Shown: one piece after another, positions 27,364 through 35,822 of the stretch
How positions within the stretch are numbered: position 1 is the stretch's first letter
How the letters are laid out: each line of letters starts with the position of its first letter
Assembly: GCA_043557195.1 (NCBI GenBank)
Contig: CP121314.1
Coordinates: forward strand, 496,001 to 560,000
Direction of reading: 5' to 3'
DNA length: 64,000 bases
Source: Jejuia sp043557195
GTDB taxonomy: Bacteria; Bacteroidota; Bacteroidia; Flavobacteriales; Flavobacteriaceae
Translations under genes and position numbers: made by a program
Notes under the pieces: model-generated
Database searches by the model: none
What the model saw: the letters and a program-made list of their open reading frames with translations, nothing else
What the model was told of the DNA's origin: nothing

Positions 27364-28119
27364 CTACTCCAACCACCCCTTAAAATCCTTAACACGTTCT
27401 CGAGCAACAATTACCTCTTGTTCGTTGTAAGAATTTAGTTTTATTTGTAAACGCGAATTAGTATAGCTTACCATATCTTTTATAGCATTGATGTTCACAA
27501 AGAATTTACGATTGATACGGAAAAATGTCTGTGGTTCTAATTCTTCTTCAAGTTGTTCTAAAGTAGAGTCTATTAGGTAATTTCTATTATCAGTAGTGTG
27601 TAAATAAGTGCCTTTATTTTCACTGTAAAAACACTCTATTTCATCAATATTAATCAGTTTTAAATGCTGACCTACTTTTACCGAAAAACGCTTTTTGTAT
27701 TCGCGATCTATTGGGTTTACCAATAGTTTTTTGATATCATTAAAATCTAGCGTTACGGCTTGTTTTTGTGGCGCGCGTTCTTTGTATTTTTTTACTGCTA
27801 CTTCTAAATCGTCTTCATCTATAGGTTTTAACAAATAATCGATACTGTTGAGTTTAAACGCTTGTAATGCGTACTCATCATATGCTGTGGTGAAAATTAC
27901 AGCGGACTTTATTTCTATAGTTTCGAAAATTTCAAAAGACAAACCATCACTTAATTGAATGTCTAAAAAAATTAAATCTGGATGTGTATTATTTTGAAAC
28001 CAGTCAATAGATTCCTCCACAGAATGCAGCATAACTTCAGCTGTAATATCTAAACTTTGAAGCATACGTTGTAAACGTCTTGCTGATGGTTTTTCGTCTT
28101 CTATGATTATTACTTTCAT
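27364..28119 (-). CDS. LytTR-family response regulator
   Basis: 251 residues. The receiver domain covers residues 1-120, with acidic E7/D8/E9, phosphoacceptor D53 in LIFLDIQLSDG and the conserved Lys in YLLKPID. The LytTR DNA-binding domain follows from about residue 145 (FSVKVGQHLKLINIDEIEC… NLRK-like RINRKFFVNINAIKDM). These regulators bind direct repeats spaced about two helical turns. It is last in an operon with the histidine kinase and 2TM genes, and I infer it binds the 21-bp direct repeats at 31367, 35791, 54595 and 61296. Confidence 0.93.
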   Translation of the reverse strand: MKVIIIEDEKPSARRLQRMLQSLDITAEVMLHSVEESIDWFQNNTHPDLIFLDIQLSDGLSFEIFETIEIKSAVIFTTAYDEYALQAFKLNSIDYLLKPIDEDDLEVAVKKYKERAPQKQAVTLDFNDIKKLLVNPIDREYKKRFSVKVGQHLKLINIDEIECFYSENKGTYLHTTDNRNYLIDSTLEQLEEELEPQTFFRINRKFFVNINAIKDMVSYTNSRLQIKLNSYNEQEVIVARERVKDFKGWLE

Positions 28120-28184
28120 TATTTTGATGGCTTGATTTTGATTGACTTTAGGTTCTTTTCTTAAACAGGTTTTTGCAGATAAGT

Positions 28185-28198
28185 GCGTTAGGGATTGA
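28185..28198 (+). repeat. Left-end fragment of the dispersed repeat
   Basis: Only GCGTTAGGGATTGA is present, lying between the LytTR gene and the first 2TM gene. No right end is found nearby, so it is a remnant or a chance survivor of a deletion. Confidence 0.55.
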
Positions 28199-28215
28199 AA
28201 TCTATTTTCACATTA

Positions 28216-28572
28216 CTAAAAATTACGGCTTTCATTTTCTTCTCTCTCCATAAATTCTTTAATCTTTCTCTCTTCCCAAGATTTTCCAAATAATCGACTT
28301 TTACCAAAAACTCCTATAGCGTGAAAGCCTAAACCTATTCCCCAAAAGAACGGTGTGGACCATGTTCCAAAATGAAATAAGCTCCCGCCGTTAGCTACTA
28401 TCATTATGATTATAAAGATGTTAACAGCAACATACCAGAAGGCGTGCCAATAAAATCCTTTTAGCTCTTTAAGTCTTTTTTCTGCTCTTAAATACGCATC
28501 TTCGTTTCTAAAATTTCTCTTGCCATAAGGCTCTATATCTTGATTTTCCATAACGTTATATTTTAATTCCAT
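28216..28572 (-). CDS. 2TM domain-containing protein
   Basis: 118 residues with two hydrophobic helices (about 48-65 and 75-95) joined by a short loop and flanked by basic motifs YLRAEKRLKELKGFYWH and SWEERKIKEFMEREE. This is the Bacteroidota 2TM module: an inner-membrane hairpin without known catalytic residues. The start at 28572 overlaps the upstream 2TM gene by 10 bp; a second Met lies at residue 8. It is part of the histidine kinase operon and a paralogue of both its neighbour and the kinase C-terminus. Confidence 0.88.
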   Translation of the reverse strand: MELKYNVMENQDIEPYGKRNFRNEDAYLRAEKRLKELKGFYWHAFWYVAVNIFIIIMIVANGGSLFHFGTWSTPFFWGIGLGFHAIGVFGKSRLFGKSWEERKIKEFMEREENESRNF

Positions 28573-28868
28573 GATCTGTCTTTTTCCTCACTCATAAATT
28601 GCTCAATTTTACGTTGTTCCCATTCAGCTCCAAATATTGGTTTTCTAGCAAATACGCGGTATGCATGAAAACTAATTCCTATACCCCAACCTATAGCCGA
28701 AAATAAAAACCATTTTATTTCCCAATAGGTTTTGTAATTTATAAATGCTATGAAAGGAATAACTAAACAATATGCTAGTACATTACAATAAAATCCTTTT
28801 AATTCTTTAACGCGCTTTTTTGCTCTTAAAAAGCTTTCGCTTTGTTTTTCGTTTATTGAATTGTTCAT
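28563..28868 (-). CDS. 2TM domain-containing protein
   Basis: 101 residues, almost entirely the 2TM module: FLRAKKRVKELKGFYCNVLA, two membrane helices, and EQRKIEQFMSEEKDRSWN. The last 40 residues are nearly superimposable on the kinase C-terminus (WERRKIEQFMREEEDNNRWN), so the module was duplicated. It starts 4 bp after the kinase stop and overlaps the next 2TM gene, implying translational coupling. Confidence 0.9.
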   Translation of the reverse strand: MNNSINEKQSESFLRAKKRVKELKGFYCNVLAYCLVIPFIAFINYKTYWEIKWFLFSAIGWGIGISFHAYRVFARKPIFGAEWEQRKIEQFMSEEKDRSWN

Positions 28869-28872
28869 AATA

Positions 28873-30216
28873 TTAGTTCCAGCGGTTATTATCCTCTTCC
28901 TCTCTCATAAATTGCTCAATTTTACGTCGTTCCCAATTGCCGCCAAATGTCTTATCACTTACAAAAACCTTGAAAGCTTGTATTGTTAAACCAATACCCC
29001 AACCTATCATTGGAAACCAAAACCATTGGAAACCCCAATAGGTTCTGTAATTGATAAAGATTAAGAAAGGAATTACTAAACAATATGATATTAAGCTGTA
29101 ATAAAAGCTTTTAAGTTCCTCTACGTGATTTCTTGCACGTAAATAACTGTCGTCCATTTGATTTGATATTTGTGGTCTCATGATTGATACTTGTTTTGTA
29201 AGCATTGGTATTGCTACTGCAAAACTATTTGCTTGTTTATTAATGTCTACTTTTTTCTTTGTGAGTAGTTTGTAGCGCTGCATAATATTACTTAACCCCA
29301 CACCACTACTCTTTTTTACGATTTGTTTGGGCTGTAAATTATTCTCTACAACCAGATATCCCTCTTCTTCATAAATTTTAATATGCAAAGGCTTACTACT
29401 AGTTACCATATTGTGTTTCACAGCATTTTCTAAGAGTAACTGTAGAGATAACGGTACTACCTTACTTTCAGGGTTTGATGCACGTTCAGGCATTGTAAAC
29501 ACAATACTATCTTCAAAACGCATTTTTAGCAAGGACATGTAGGTTTTAGCAAACTGTAATTCTTCGTCTACCGTAATTAACTCCTTACTTTTTTGCTCCA
29601 ATACATAGCGATATACTTTTGAAAGCGATGTGGTAAACTTTTGTGCCTGATTTGGGTTTTCTTCTATTAAACTCGTTAACACGTTTAAACTATTAAATAG
29701 AAAATGCGGATCTAATTGATTTTTTAAGGCATCAAACTTAGCACTTGCTGTTCCTGCTATTACTTTTTGTTCTTTGAGCTTGTTTTGCTGATACCTATTA
29801 TAGAAATAAATAACATGAAATACCCCAATAATAACTAAGGTAATCCAAAGTCCAAATTGATAATTCTCAAAACGCTCTCTTTCTAAAAATGCCGCAACTG
29901 ACGTTCCTCCATAAACGAAATAGGTAAATAACCTTAGAAAAAACAGCCCTATAAGAGTGATTACTGTAGCACCTACAGTTCCTAAAATGATACGCTTAAT
30001 TGTACTTTTTCTTTTCCAGGTTAAGCGATTCATTCTATCAAAAAAATACATATTGGTATAACCTAAAACAAAGGCGTATAATTGATAGAATGCGAAATTG
30101 ATTAAAAACTCATTAATATCTTTGAAATTGAATCCGTCGGACAAAAAATTACCAATCACAAAGACTACGCAGCCAATGGCAAAAGTTATGATGATATCTT
30201 TAATCGATTTTTTCAT
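28873..30216 (-). CDS. LytS-type sensor histidine kinase with C-terminal 2TM domain
   Basis: 447 residues. The N-terminus has four predicted membrane helices (about 9-25, 42-58, 76-100, 122-138). The His_kinase domain has His171 in NQLDPHFLFNSLNV, and an HATPase_c domain follows (LLLENAVKHN, GVGLSNIMQRY). A complete 2TM module is fused at about residues 352-447. The sensor part has no periplasmic domain, so it likely senses a membrane or intracellular cue. It probably phosphorylates the LytTR regulator encoded three genes downstream. Confidence 0.92.
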   Translation of the reverse strand: MKKSIKDIIITFAIGCVVFVIGNFLSDGFNFKDINEFLINFAFYQLYAFVLGYTNMYFFDRMNRLTWKRKSTIKRIILGTVGATVITLIGLFFLRLFTYFVYGGTSVAAFLERERFENYQFGLWITLVIIGVFHVIYFYNRYQQNKLKEQKVIAGTASAKFDALKNQLDPHFLFNSLNVLTSLIEENPNQAQKFTTSLSKVYRYVLEQKSKELITVDEELQFAKTYMSLLKMRFEDSIVFTMPERASNPESKVVPLSLQLLLENAVKHNMVTSSKPLHIKIYEEEGYLVVENNLQPKQIVKKSSGVGLSNIMQRYKLLTKKKVDINKQANSFAVAIPMLTKQVSIMRPQISNQMDDSYLRARNHVEELKSFYYSLISYCLVIPFLIFINYRTYWGFQWFWFPMIGWGIGLTIQAFKVFVSDKTFGGNWERRKIEQFMREEEDNNRWN

Positions 30217-30238
30217 TTTACATTGTAATTTTTATAGA

Positions 30239-30862
30239 TTACTTTTTACAAGATTCTAATAACTGTTCTACACGATCTTTTCCCCATTTAGGGTGAAACT
30301 GCGTTTCTGGCTTAAATTTAGCGAAAAGTTCTAAGGCTTTTTCTAAATCTTTACAAAATGGCGCTGTATCCTGTCCGAAGTACTGAGCACTACCAATATT
30401 CCATTCTGCTTTAGATGCTACAACTCTTGGATTCTCTGGTGCAATAACTTCTGCTTTAGTATACAGTTCTACCACTTTAGGCGACAGTGTCATCCCATAA
30501 GTAGCTCCGTCTGATGCAATCCAAGCTGTGTGTAATAAAGCCTGCATAACCATAATTTCTGGGTTGTTTTTAGAAATAGCCATGGCATCATTTAATAAAT
30601 CTTGTCCCTTTTTAAGTTTTGCAGCCAACTTATCCCTGTCTTGCTCTCCAAAACTTGTAATGATATTAATTTGCGCTGCCCAATATGGTGGCAACCAATT
30701 ATCTGGTTCTGCTGAAGCAATACGCTCAAACATATTTGCTGCTTCTGCCGGTTTATTTTGGCCCCATAATTCAAATGCTTTTTGCATTCCTTTTTCGTAA
30801 TTTGTCTGTGCTGTTGTAACTGCTGAAATAAAAAGTACTGCGACGATGATTAAATGCTTCAT
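30239..30862 (-). CDS. TPR-type periplasmic protein
   Basis: 207 residues with a signal peptide (1-18, ending TTAQ). The mature part is helical, with tetratricopeptide-like repeats (KAFELWGQNKPAEAANMFER, then ASAEPDNWLPPYWAAQIN). It should sit in the periplasm as a scaffold. It lies 13 bp after the DUF2141 gene and 22 bp before the kinase gene, so it belongs to the signalling operon and could be an accessory sensor or an output. That role is inferred only from position. Confidence 0.8.
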   Translation of the reverse strand: MKHLIIVAVLFISAVTTAQTNYEKGMQKAFELWGQNKPAEAANMFERIASAEPDNWLPPYWAAQINIITSFGEQDRDKLAAKLKKGQDLLNDAMAISKNNPEIMVMQALLHTAWIASDGATYGMTLSPKVVELYTKAEVIAPENPRVVASKAEWNIGSAQYFGQDTAPFCKDLEKALELFAKFKPETQFHPKWGKDRVEQLLESCKK

Positions 30863-30875
30863 AATGTTGTTGTTT

Positions 30876-31301
30876 TTATAATTCTATATGTTGTGTTATT
30901 GGTTCGTTTTCTAATGTGAATTTTGCATCTTCCCATTTTGGTGGCCCCATAAAACCCTTAGCGTTATTAGAACATCCATAGTCTTCTTTAGGAATGCCAA
31001 ACATACCAGTATCCATTTTGTTATTATCGTTTTCATCATGATATATTGATACTGCGTAAACACCATTTGGTACATTTTCAAATACTACTTTACACCTATT
31101 ATTATCAATTTTAGAATGCGTTGATTTAAAGCCTCTACCTAAAAAGCTTTCTTCGGTATTGTAAAGTCCTACATAAACTTTTCCATCGTTACTCTCTAAA
31201 TTAGAAATGATAACGGTTATTGTTTGACCTTCTGACTCCTGAGCTATTCCCAGTGAAGTACTTAAAATAAAAAAGCAGATGATTTTAATTAGATGTTGCA
31301 T
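30876..31301 (-). CDS. DUF2141 domain-containing secreted protein
   Basis: 141 residues with a signal peptide (ending GIAQ at about 21). The mature DUF2141 domain shows VGLYNTEESFLGRG, the acidic YHDENDNNKMDTGMFG loop and GPPKWEDAKFTL. The DENDN loop looks suited to bind a divalent metal, which is inferred. Gene order DUF2141-TPR-kinase-2TM-2TM-LytTR makes it the first product of an operon controlled by the 21-bp repeat promoter at 31367. A paralogue of identical length is at 54706 under the same kind of promoter. Confidence 0.88.
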   Translation of the reverse strand: MQHLIKIICFFILSTSLGIAQESEGQTITVIISNLESNDGKVYVGLYNTEESFLGRGFKSTHSKIDNNRCKVVFENVPNGVYAVSIYHDENDNNKMDTGMFGIPKEDYGCSNNAKGFMGPPKWEDAKFTLENEPITQHIEL

Positions 31302-31326
31302 AACTGTTCGAATTTTAATTATAGTT

Positions 31327-31399
31327 CAAATATCCGATGAAACTACTGTTTTTTAAAATTGAAATGACCGAACTGTAAAAAATAAGTACCGAATTGTAA
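31327..31399 (-). promoter_or_regulatory. Putative LytTR-box promoter A (signalling operon)
   Basis: On the minus strand: distal half-site TTACAATTCGGT (31399-31388), proximal half-site TTACAGTTCGGT (31378-31367), exactly 21 bp apart. A GATATTTG -7-like element ends at 31327, exactly 40 bp past the proximal half-site. The DUF2141 ATG is 26 bp further on. The same geometry is found at three other promoters in the window. Confidence 0.8.
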
Positions 31400-31429
31400 T
31401 AATAGTGAAGTACAGATTGAAAAAGACAC

Positions 31430-31469
31430 AAAAAAGTTAAGGACACCTCATAGACGAAGCATCCTTAAC
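31430..31469 (-). terminator. Rho-independent terminator after the tonB gene
   Basis: An 8-bp stem GTTAAGGA (31436-31443) and TCCTTAAC (31462-31469); on the minus strand it is followed by six T residues. It isolates the tonB gene from promoter A. Confidence 0.8.
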
Positions 31470-31520
31470 CATACAAACATGATAATAGGTGATAACCCTA
31501 AAAAGCTTGTTATATGTTTG

Positions 31521-32279
31521 CTATTGTTCTGCCATTTTAAAGTTTATTGGTAAGCTAAATGGAACGCTTACTGGTTTACCGCGTTGTTTCCCAGGAATCA
31601 TTTTTGGTAATAAACTTATAATACGATGGGCTTCATCCTCCAAAATCTTATCTGGCCCACGAGTTCTAATTTTAGTAATATTTCCATCAGGAGCTATTGT
31701 AAATATCACAAAGACACGCCCTTTAATCTCCATATCTAAAGCAACCTGAGGATAACTAAAATGCTTAACAACGTGTGCATTCATCTTGCTTTGAAAGCAA
31801 TTGCGTCTTTCAGATTTTTTTACATTTTCACATCCAGGAAATAAAGGTACATCTTCAATAATTGCAAATGGCACCTCAACATCTTCTTCCAAGTCTCCAA
31901 CATTTACATCTTCAACTCTTATCACATTATCAGAAATTAAATCATCCTGACTCGTCTCTGTACTTTCAAAAACTGTTTCTTCAATATCTTCTGTATCTTC
32001 AACAATCTGAACAGATTCTTGCATCACCACAGGTGGCGGTGGTGGTGGCGGTGTATTCATACTTACCAATGGAATTTCCTCATCTATCTCATTTTCCATC
32101 ATAACTATATCTATGGATACATTTTCTTTTTCATACGTTTTATACTCTATTGCTTGCCATGAAAAAAATAGCATAACATTGAGTCCGATAGCGAAATAAA
32201 GGCTGCTATTACGACCAACCTCTAATTCTGGGTTCTTTTTAGGTATCATGCTTATCAGTTTTATTGTTTGTAATCTCAC
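31521..32279 (-). CDS. Energy transducer TonB
   Basis: 252 residues, or 242 if the second Met at 32249 is used. A membrane anchor (SLYFAIGLNVMLFFSW) is followed by a proline stretch (TPPPPPPPV) and an acidic periplasmic linker. The C-terminal TonB domain is VVKHFSYPQVALDMEIKGRV… IAPDGNITKIRTRG… PFSLPINF. It passes proton-motive-force energy from ExbBD to outer-membrane receptors. No exbB or exbD genes are adjacent. The receptor at 33567 is a plausible partner by proximity only. Confidence 0.9.
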   Translation of the reverse strand: MRLQTIKLISMIPKKNPELEVGRNSSLYFAIGLNVMLFFSWQAIEYKTYEKENVSIDIVMMENEIDEEIPLVSMNTPPPPPPPVVMQESVQIVEDTEDIEETVFESTETSQDDLISDNVIRVEDVNVGDLEEDVEVPFAIIEDVPLFPGCENVKKSERRNCFQSKMNAHVVKHFSYPQVALDMEIKGRVFVIFTIAPDGNITKIRTRGPDKILEDEAHRIISLLPKMIPGKQRGKPVSVPFSLPINFKMAEQ

Positions 32280-32528
32280 TTAAAAATGAAACTGTATCAA
32301 TTTCATTTTTTAACCTTCAATTTGATATCATAAAATTAACCAGAACATCAAATACTACCTATGACTTTTATCATATTCTCAAAATAAGGATGTAATTTTA
32401 ACAATATGGTAATTTGAAATCAATATAGTCTACAATTCAATAAAATTTAAACTCTCAAACAAATTACTTATAAGTTTGGTTCTAGAACAACTATCCTGTA
32501 ACTTAGAAGCTAATTTTAAATAGATATT

Positions 32529-33302
32529 ATGAACATAAATCTTGCTGTTTTAATAGACGGAGATAATATACCTGCCGGCAATGTTAAGGAAATGATGGAG
32601 GAAATTGCAAAATACGGCAACCCTACCATAAAACGTATTTATGGTGATTGGACCAAACCCCATTTAAGTAAATGGAAAAAAGTATTGCTAGAAAACGCCA
32701 TTACCCCAATACAACAATATGGTTATACTGTGGGCAAAAATGCTACAGACTCTGCAATGATAATTGATGCGATGGATATTTTGTACTCTAATAAAGTTGA
32801 AGGGTTCTGTTTGGTATCAAGTGATAGTGATTTTACACGTTTAGCTACCCGCTTAAGAGAAGCCCGCATGCAAGTTATTGGCATAGGCGAAAAGAAAACA
32901 CCAAATCCGTTTATCGTAGCTTGTGACAAATTCATTTATATTGAAATTCTAAAAAACAGAGATAACGAAAAGAGTGATGGCGATGATGAAGATGAGAGTA
33001 AAAGCGACAAAAAACCTTCTGTTGATACTATCACTGGTAAAGAAATTAATTTGATAAAATCATCGATTGAAGATCTTTCTGATGAAGATGGATGGGCGTT
33101 CCTTGGTGATGTTGGCAGTTTAATACAGAAAAAGCGACCTAATTTTGATTCTAGAAATTACGGCTTTCAAAAACTAACACCATTGATAAAATCTACAGGA
33201 AAATTTGAAGTTGAAGAGCGCAATGCCCCTAATAATGCTAGATATAAACATATTTATATTAAGAATAAAGAAACTAAGAGAAGTGGACGGAGAAAGAAAT
33301 AA
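32529..33302 (+). CDS. NYN domain protein with OST-HTH/LOTUS-type C-terminus
   Basis: 257 residues. The N-terminal NYN (PIN-like) ribonuclease fold shows acidic site residues in AVLIDGDNIPAGN, YGDWT, TDSAMIIDAMDIL and VSSDSDFTRLATRLRE, all as expected. After an acidic linker (about 150-165) the C-terminal ~75 residues resemble an OST-HTH/LOTUS RNA-binding domain (WAFLGDVGSLIQKKRPNFDS… YGFQKLTPLIKSTGKFEVE). It is probably an RNA-processing or RNA-binding nuclease; no toxin partner is adjacent. Confidence 0.87.
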   Translation: MNINLAVLIDGDNIPAGNVKEMMEEIAKYGNPTIKRIYGDWTKPHLSKWKKVLLENAITPIQQYGYTVGKNATDSAMIIDAMDILYSNKVEGFCLVSSDSDFTRLATRLREARMQVIGIGEKKTPNPFIVACDKFIYIEILKNRDNEKSDGDDEDESKSDKKPSVDTITGKEINLIKSSIEDLSDEDGWAFLGDVGSLIQKKRPNFDSRNYGFQKLTPLIKSTGKFEVEERNAPNNARYKHIYIKNKETKRSGRRKK

Positions 33303-33397
33303 TTTTTTTTATAATATCCATTTTTTACCTCAACGATAAACACCTCTTTCAAAAGAAAAAAAAGATTCCATAAAAACATCAACTAGTAAATAGGCCC

Positions 33398-33549
33398 GCG
33401 TTAGGGATTGCAGCGGCATCCTTTTGTGTTGCTTTATTTTGAAATGCCTTTGTTACATTAGTGCTATAACTTGCTTGTGTATTCCTGCATGCGCAGGAAT
33501 AACAAAACAAAAGATATAGCGGAAAGCCCGACCCGATAGGGTTACGCCC
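33398..33549 (+). repeat. Dispersed structured repeat, copy 4, with a nested palindrome
   Basis: Starts GCGTTAGGGATTG and ends GGGTTACGCCC. At 152 bp it is nearly twice the usual length because the middle holds extra DNA including the ATTCCTGC palindrome at 33481-33500. It lies between two genes that converge on it. Confidence 0.88.
33481..33500. repeat. Short palindromic repeat ATTCCTGC-N4-GCAGGAAT, copy 3, inside another repeat
   Basis: A perfect 8-bp stem with loop ATGC, located inside the longer dispersed repeat 33398-33549. Confidence 0.88.
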
Positions 33550-33566
33550 AAAAAGCATATGTTTAT

Positions 33567-35720
33567 CTACAAATTATTCAACTGATTACTCTTCTTATCC
33601 TCACTAATCGTCCAAAAGAAGCCCACGAAAAAGAATTGGTCTAAAGCAGGACGCAACGCACGACGGTTAAAATTACCATTCATATCTGGAGTATTGGCAT
33701 ATTGATACCCATTAACGTTTTTAAATCCTAAAGCGTTATTAACTGATGCGTATAATATTTTTTGCGGACTAATTAAATATGCCCAATTCAAACTTAAACT
33801 ATTAAATGCTTTAGTTTTTTCATTTAAAAACCCCGGTTTATTTGGATTGGTAAACGTTCTACCTGATGCATATGCGTAACTAAACCCTACTTGACTTTTC
33901 CAATTGTCTATCCAATATTTAGCAACTGCTGAAAAATTATGCGTATTTGCAAAGTTAGGTTGTGCGCTTTCAGGGAAATTCATGTAATCACGTTCGGTAT
34001 CTAAAATTGAATAACTCAACCAATAATCTACATTTTTGATGCTTTTGCTATCTCTCCAGAAAAAATCAATACCCTTTGCAAAACCAGAACCATTACTGCT
34101 AAAATTACTATCAAAACTTGCGAATGCACCGTCAAACTTCTCTAAACCATTGTAATCTTTATAATAGGCTTCTGCTCTAAAAATTTTTCTATCTGCATTG
34201 TATTGGTAATTCAAAATATAGTGTTTTGAGTTTGCAGGTTCAAAATCTTGATTAAACTTCAAAACATTACTCGATGGGTTTTGGTAAAAATCTCCATATG
34301 CCAATGAAAGCTGACTTTTACTTGAAATTTTATAAGCCATAGTTGCTCTAGGCGCTAGAGTAAAACTATCAAACAGCTCACTATATTCTCCTCTCAATCC
34401 CGTTTTAAAGGCTAAGTTTTTAGAGATGAATATATCGGCTTCAGCAAATGCTGCTGCAATATTATTGTTAAAACCATATCTAGCATTGTCAACAAATTCG
34501 TCATTATACTGTTCTTCAAAGTCGGTTTTAAAATACTCAGCACCAAAGTATAATTTAAAGCGGTTACTAATACGGTTTTTAAACTTAAGTTTTGAGTGTA
34601 ATGATTTTTCAGTATCCCTAATATCTCTTTCTCCAAATTTTATCTTGTTTTTAGCGTTTGTAAAACTAAATCCTGTTTGCATGCTCCAATTATCACTTAA
34701 AACACCGCTGTAAGAACCATTCAAATAAAAGTTATTGTTGTTTAGTTTAATGTACTGACCTTCGGGAAGATTAATATCCTCTTGCGTCAACTCAAAACTA
34801 CTCGTATCAAAAGCACCATACAATTTAAATAATCCAGAATCTATTTTTCTTCTATAGACTGCTTCACCCGAAGCAGTTTCAAAAGGTTTGATAAAATCAT
34901 TTCTATTCGAAAAAATAGCATTATAAGGTGCTAAATTCACATACGATGCATTTACGCTAATTGAACTCTTCTCCCATTTTTGTGTATTCCCTAGAGTAGC
35001 TCCAACAGTCATAATCCCTATATCTGTTTTTTCTTGATCTGGTTCATCAATTGTATTTAATAACAAAACACTTGATAAGGCCTGCCCATACTCTGCCGAA
35101 TATCCACCAGTTGAAAAGGTAATACCATCAAACAGAAACGGAGAATAGCGTCCGCGTGTAGGTGCATTATTAGTTGTAGGCGTATATGGTGTAAATACAC
35201 GAATACCGTCAATAAAAATTTGAGTTTCGTTGGCATCACCGCCTCTCACAAACAAACGTCCATCTTCTGCAACCGTGGTCGTTCCAGGTAAGGTTTGTAA
35301 AGCGCCTACAAAATCACCTAAAGCGCTTGCAGTTGTAACAACATCTAAAGGTTTTAATACATTAACCTTACTATTATCGCCTGCAGAAAATGTACCTGCT
35401 GATAATACTACTGCGTCCAATGTGTTTACATCGTCTTTTAGTTTTATAGAAATATCTTTCATATAAGACACATCACCAACCATGGTAAATGTTTCATAGG
35501 ATAAAAATGATACAATTAAGGTTTGCGTACCAGTTTCTGATGTCGAAAACGAAAACCCACCATTCTCATTAGTTGTTCCTCCATCATAAGTACCATCTAA
35601 ATAAACATTAGCCCCAATAATGGGTTCTTTTTTTGCATTAATTACAGTGCCACTTATTGTAGTTTGCCCATGCACCTGGATGACTAAAAATGTAATTAAA
35701 ATGGTTAGTAAAGTTTTCAT
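33567..35720 (-). CDS. TonB-dependent receptor with carboxypeptidase-like domain
   Basis: The frame opens at 35774, but the ATG at 35720 begins a proper signal peptide (MKTLLTILITFLVIQVHGQ) and is chosen, giving 717 residues. A carboxypeptidase regulatory-like domain lies at about 21-105, then a plug domain (VVTTASALGDFVGALQTLPG, DGRLFVRGGDANETQIFIDG). The barrel ends in QFFFVGFFWTI followed by a short tail that could be subsidiary. It imports a large or complexed ligand; the substrate is unknown. Its upstream 21-bp direct repeat puts it in the same predicted regulon as the DUF2141 operon. Confidence 0.9.
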   Translation of the reverse strand: MKTLLTILITFLVIQVHGQTTISGTVINAKKEPIIGANVYLDGTYDGGTTNENGGFSFSTSETGTQTLIVSFLSYETFTMVGDVSYMKDISIKLKDDVNTLDAVVLSAGTFSAGDNSKVNVLKPLDVVTTASALGDFVGALQTLPGTTTVAEDGRLFVRGGDANETQIFIDGIRVFTPYTPTTNNAPTRGRYSPFLFDGITFSTGGYSAEYGQALSSVLLLNTIDEPDQEKTDIGIMTVGATLGNTQKWEKSSISVNASYVNLAPYNAIFSNRNDFIKPFETASGEAVYRRKIDSGLFKLYGAFDTSSFELTQEDINLPEGQYIKLNNNNFYLNGSYSGVLSDNWSMQTGFSFTNAKNKIKFGERDIRDTEKSLHSKLKFKNRISNRFKLYFGAEYFKTDFEEQYNDEFVDNARYGFNNNIAAAFAEADIFISKNLAFKTGLRGEYSELFDSFTLAPRATMAYKISSKSQLSLAYGDFYQNPSSNVLKFNQDFEPANSKHYILNYQYNADRKIFRAEAYYKDYNGLEKFDGAFASFDSNFSSNGSGFAKGIDFFWRDSKSIKNVDYWLSYSILDTERDYMNFPESAQPNFANTHNFSAVAKYWIDNWKSQVGFSYAYASGRTFTNPNKPGFLNEKTKAFNSLSLNWAYLISPQKILYASVNNALGFKNVNGYQYANTPDMNGNFNRRALRPALDQFFFVGFFWTISEDKKSNQLNNL

Positions 35721-35750
35721 GAGAATTAGTTTATGTGTTTTTCGTTGACA

Positions 35751-35822
35751 CAAAATTGCGACAGAAGATTGCATTTTAAAATTTACAATTACCGAACTGT
35801 ATTTTTTTTAAGATGAATTGTA
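35751..35822 (-). promoter_or_regulatory. Putative LytTR-box promoter B (TonB-dependent receptor)
   Basis: On the minus strand: distal half-site core TACAATTCATC (to 35822), proximal half-site TACAGTTCGGT (35801-35791), 21 bp apart. CAATTTTG ends at 35751, exactly 40 bp from the proximal half-site, and the ATG at 35720 is 30 bp further. Confidence 0.75.

Noticed and set aside
32427..32460. A fifth LytTR box before the NYN gene
   Set aside because: TACAATTCAA is present, but the base run 21 bp later does not match and no TTTG lies at the 40-bp position.
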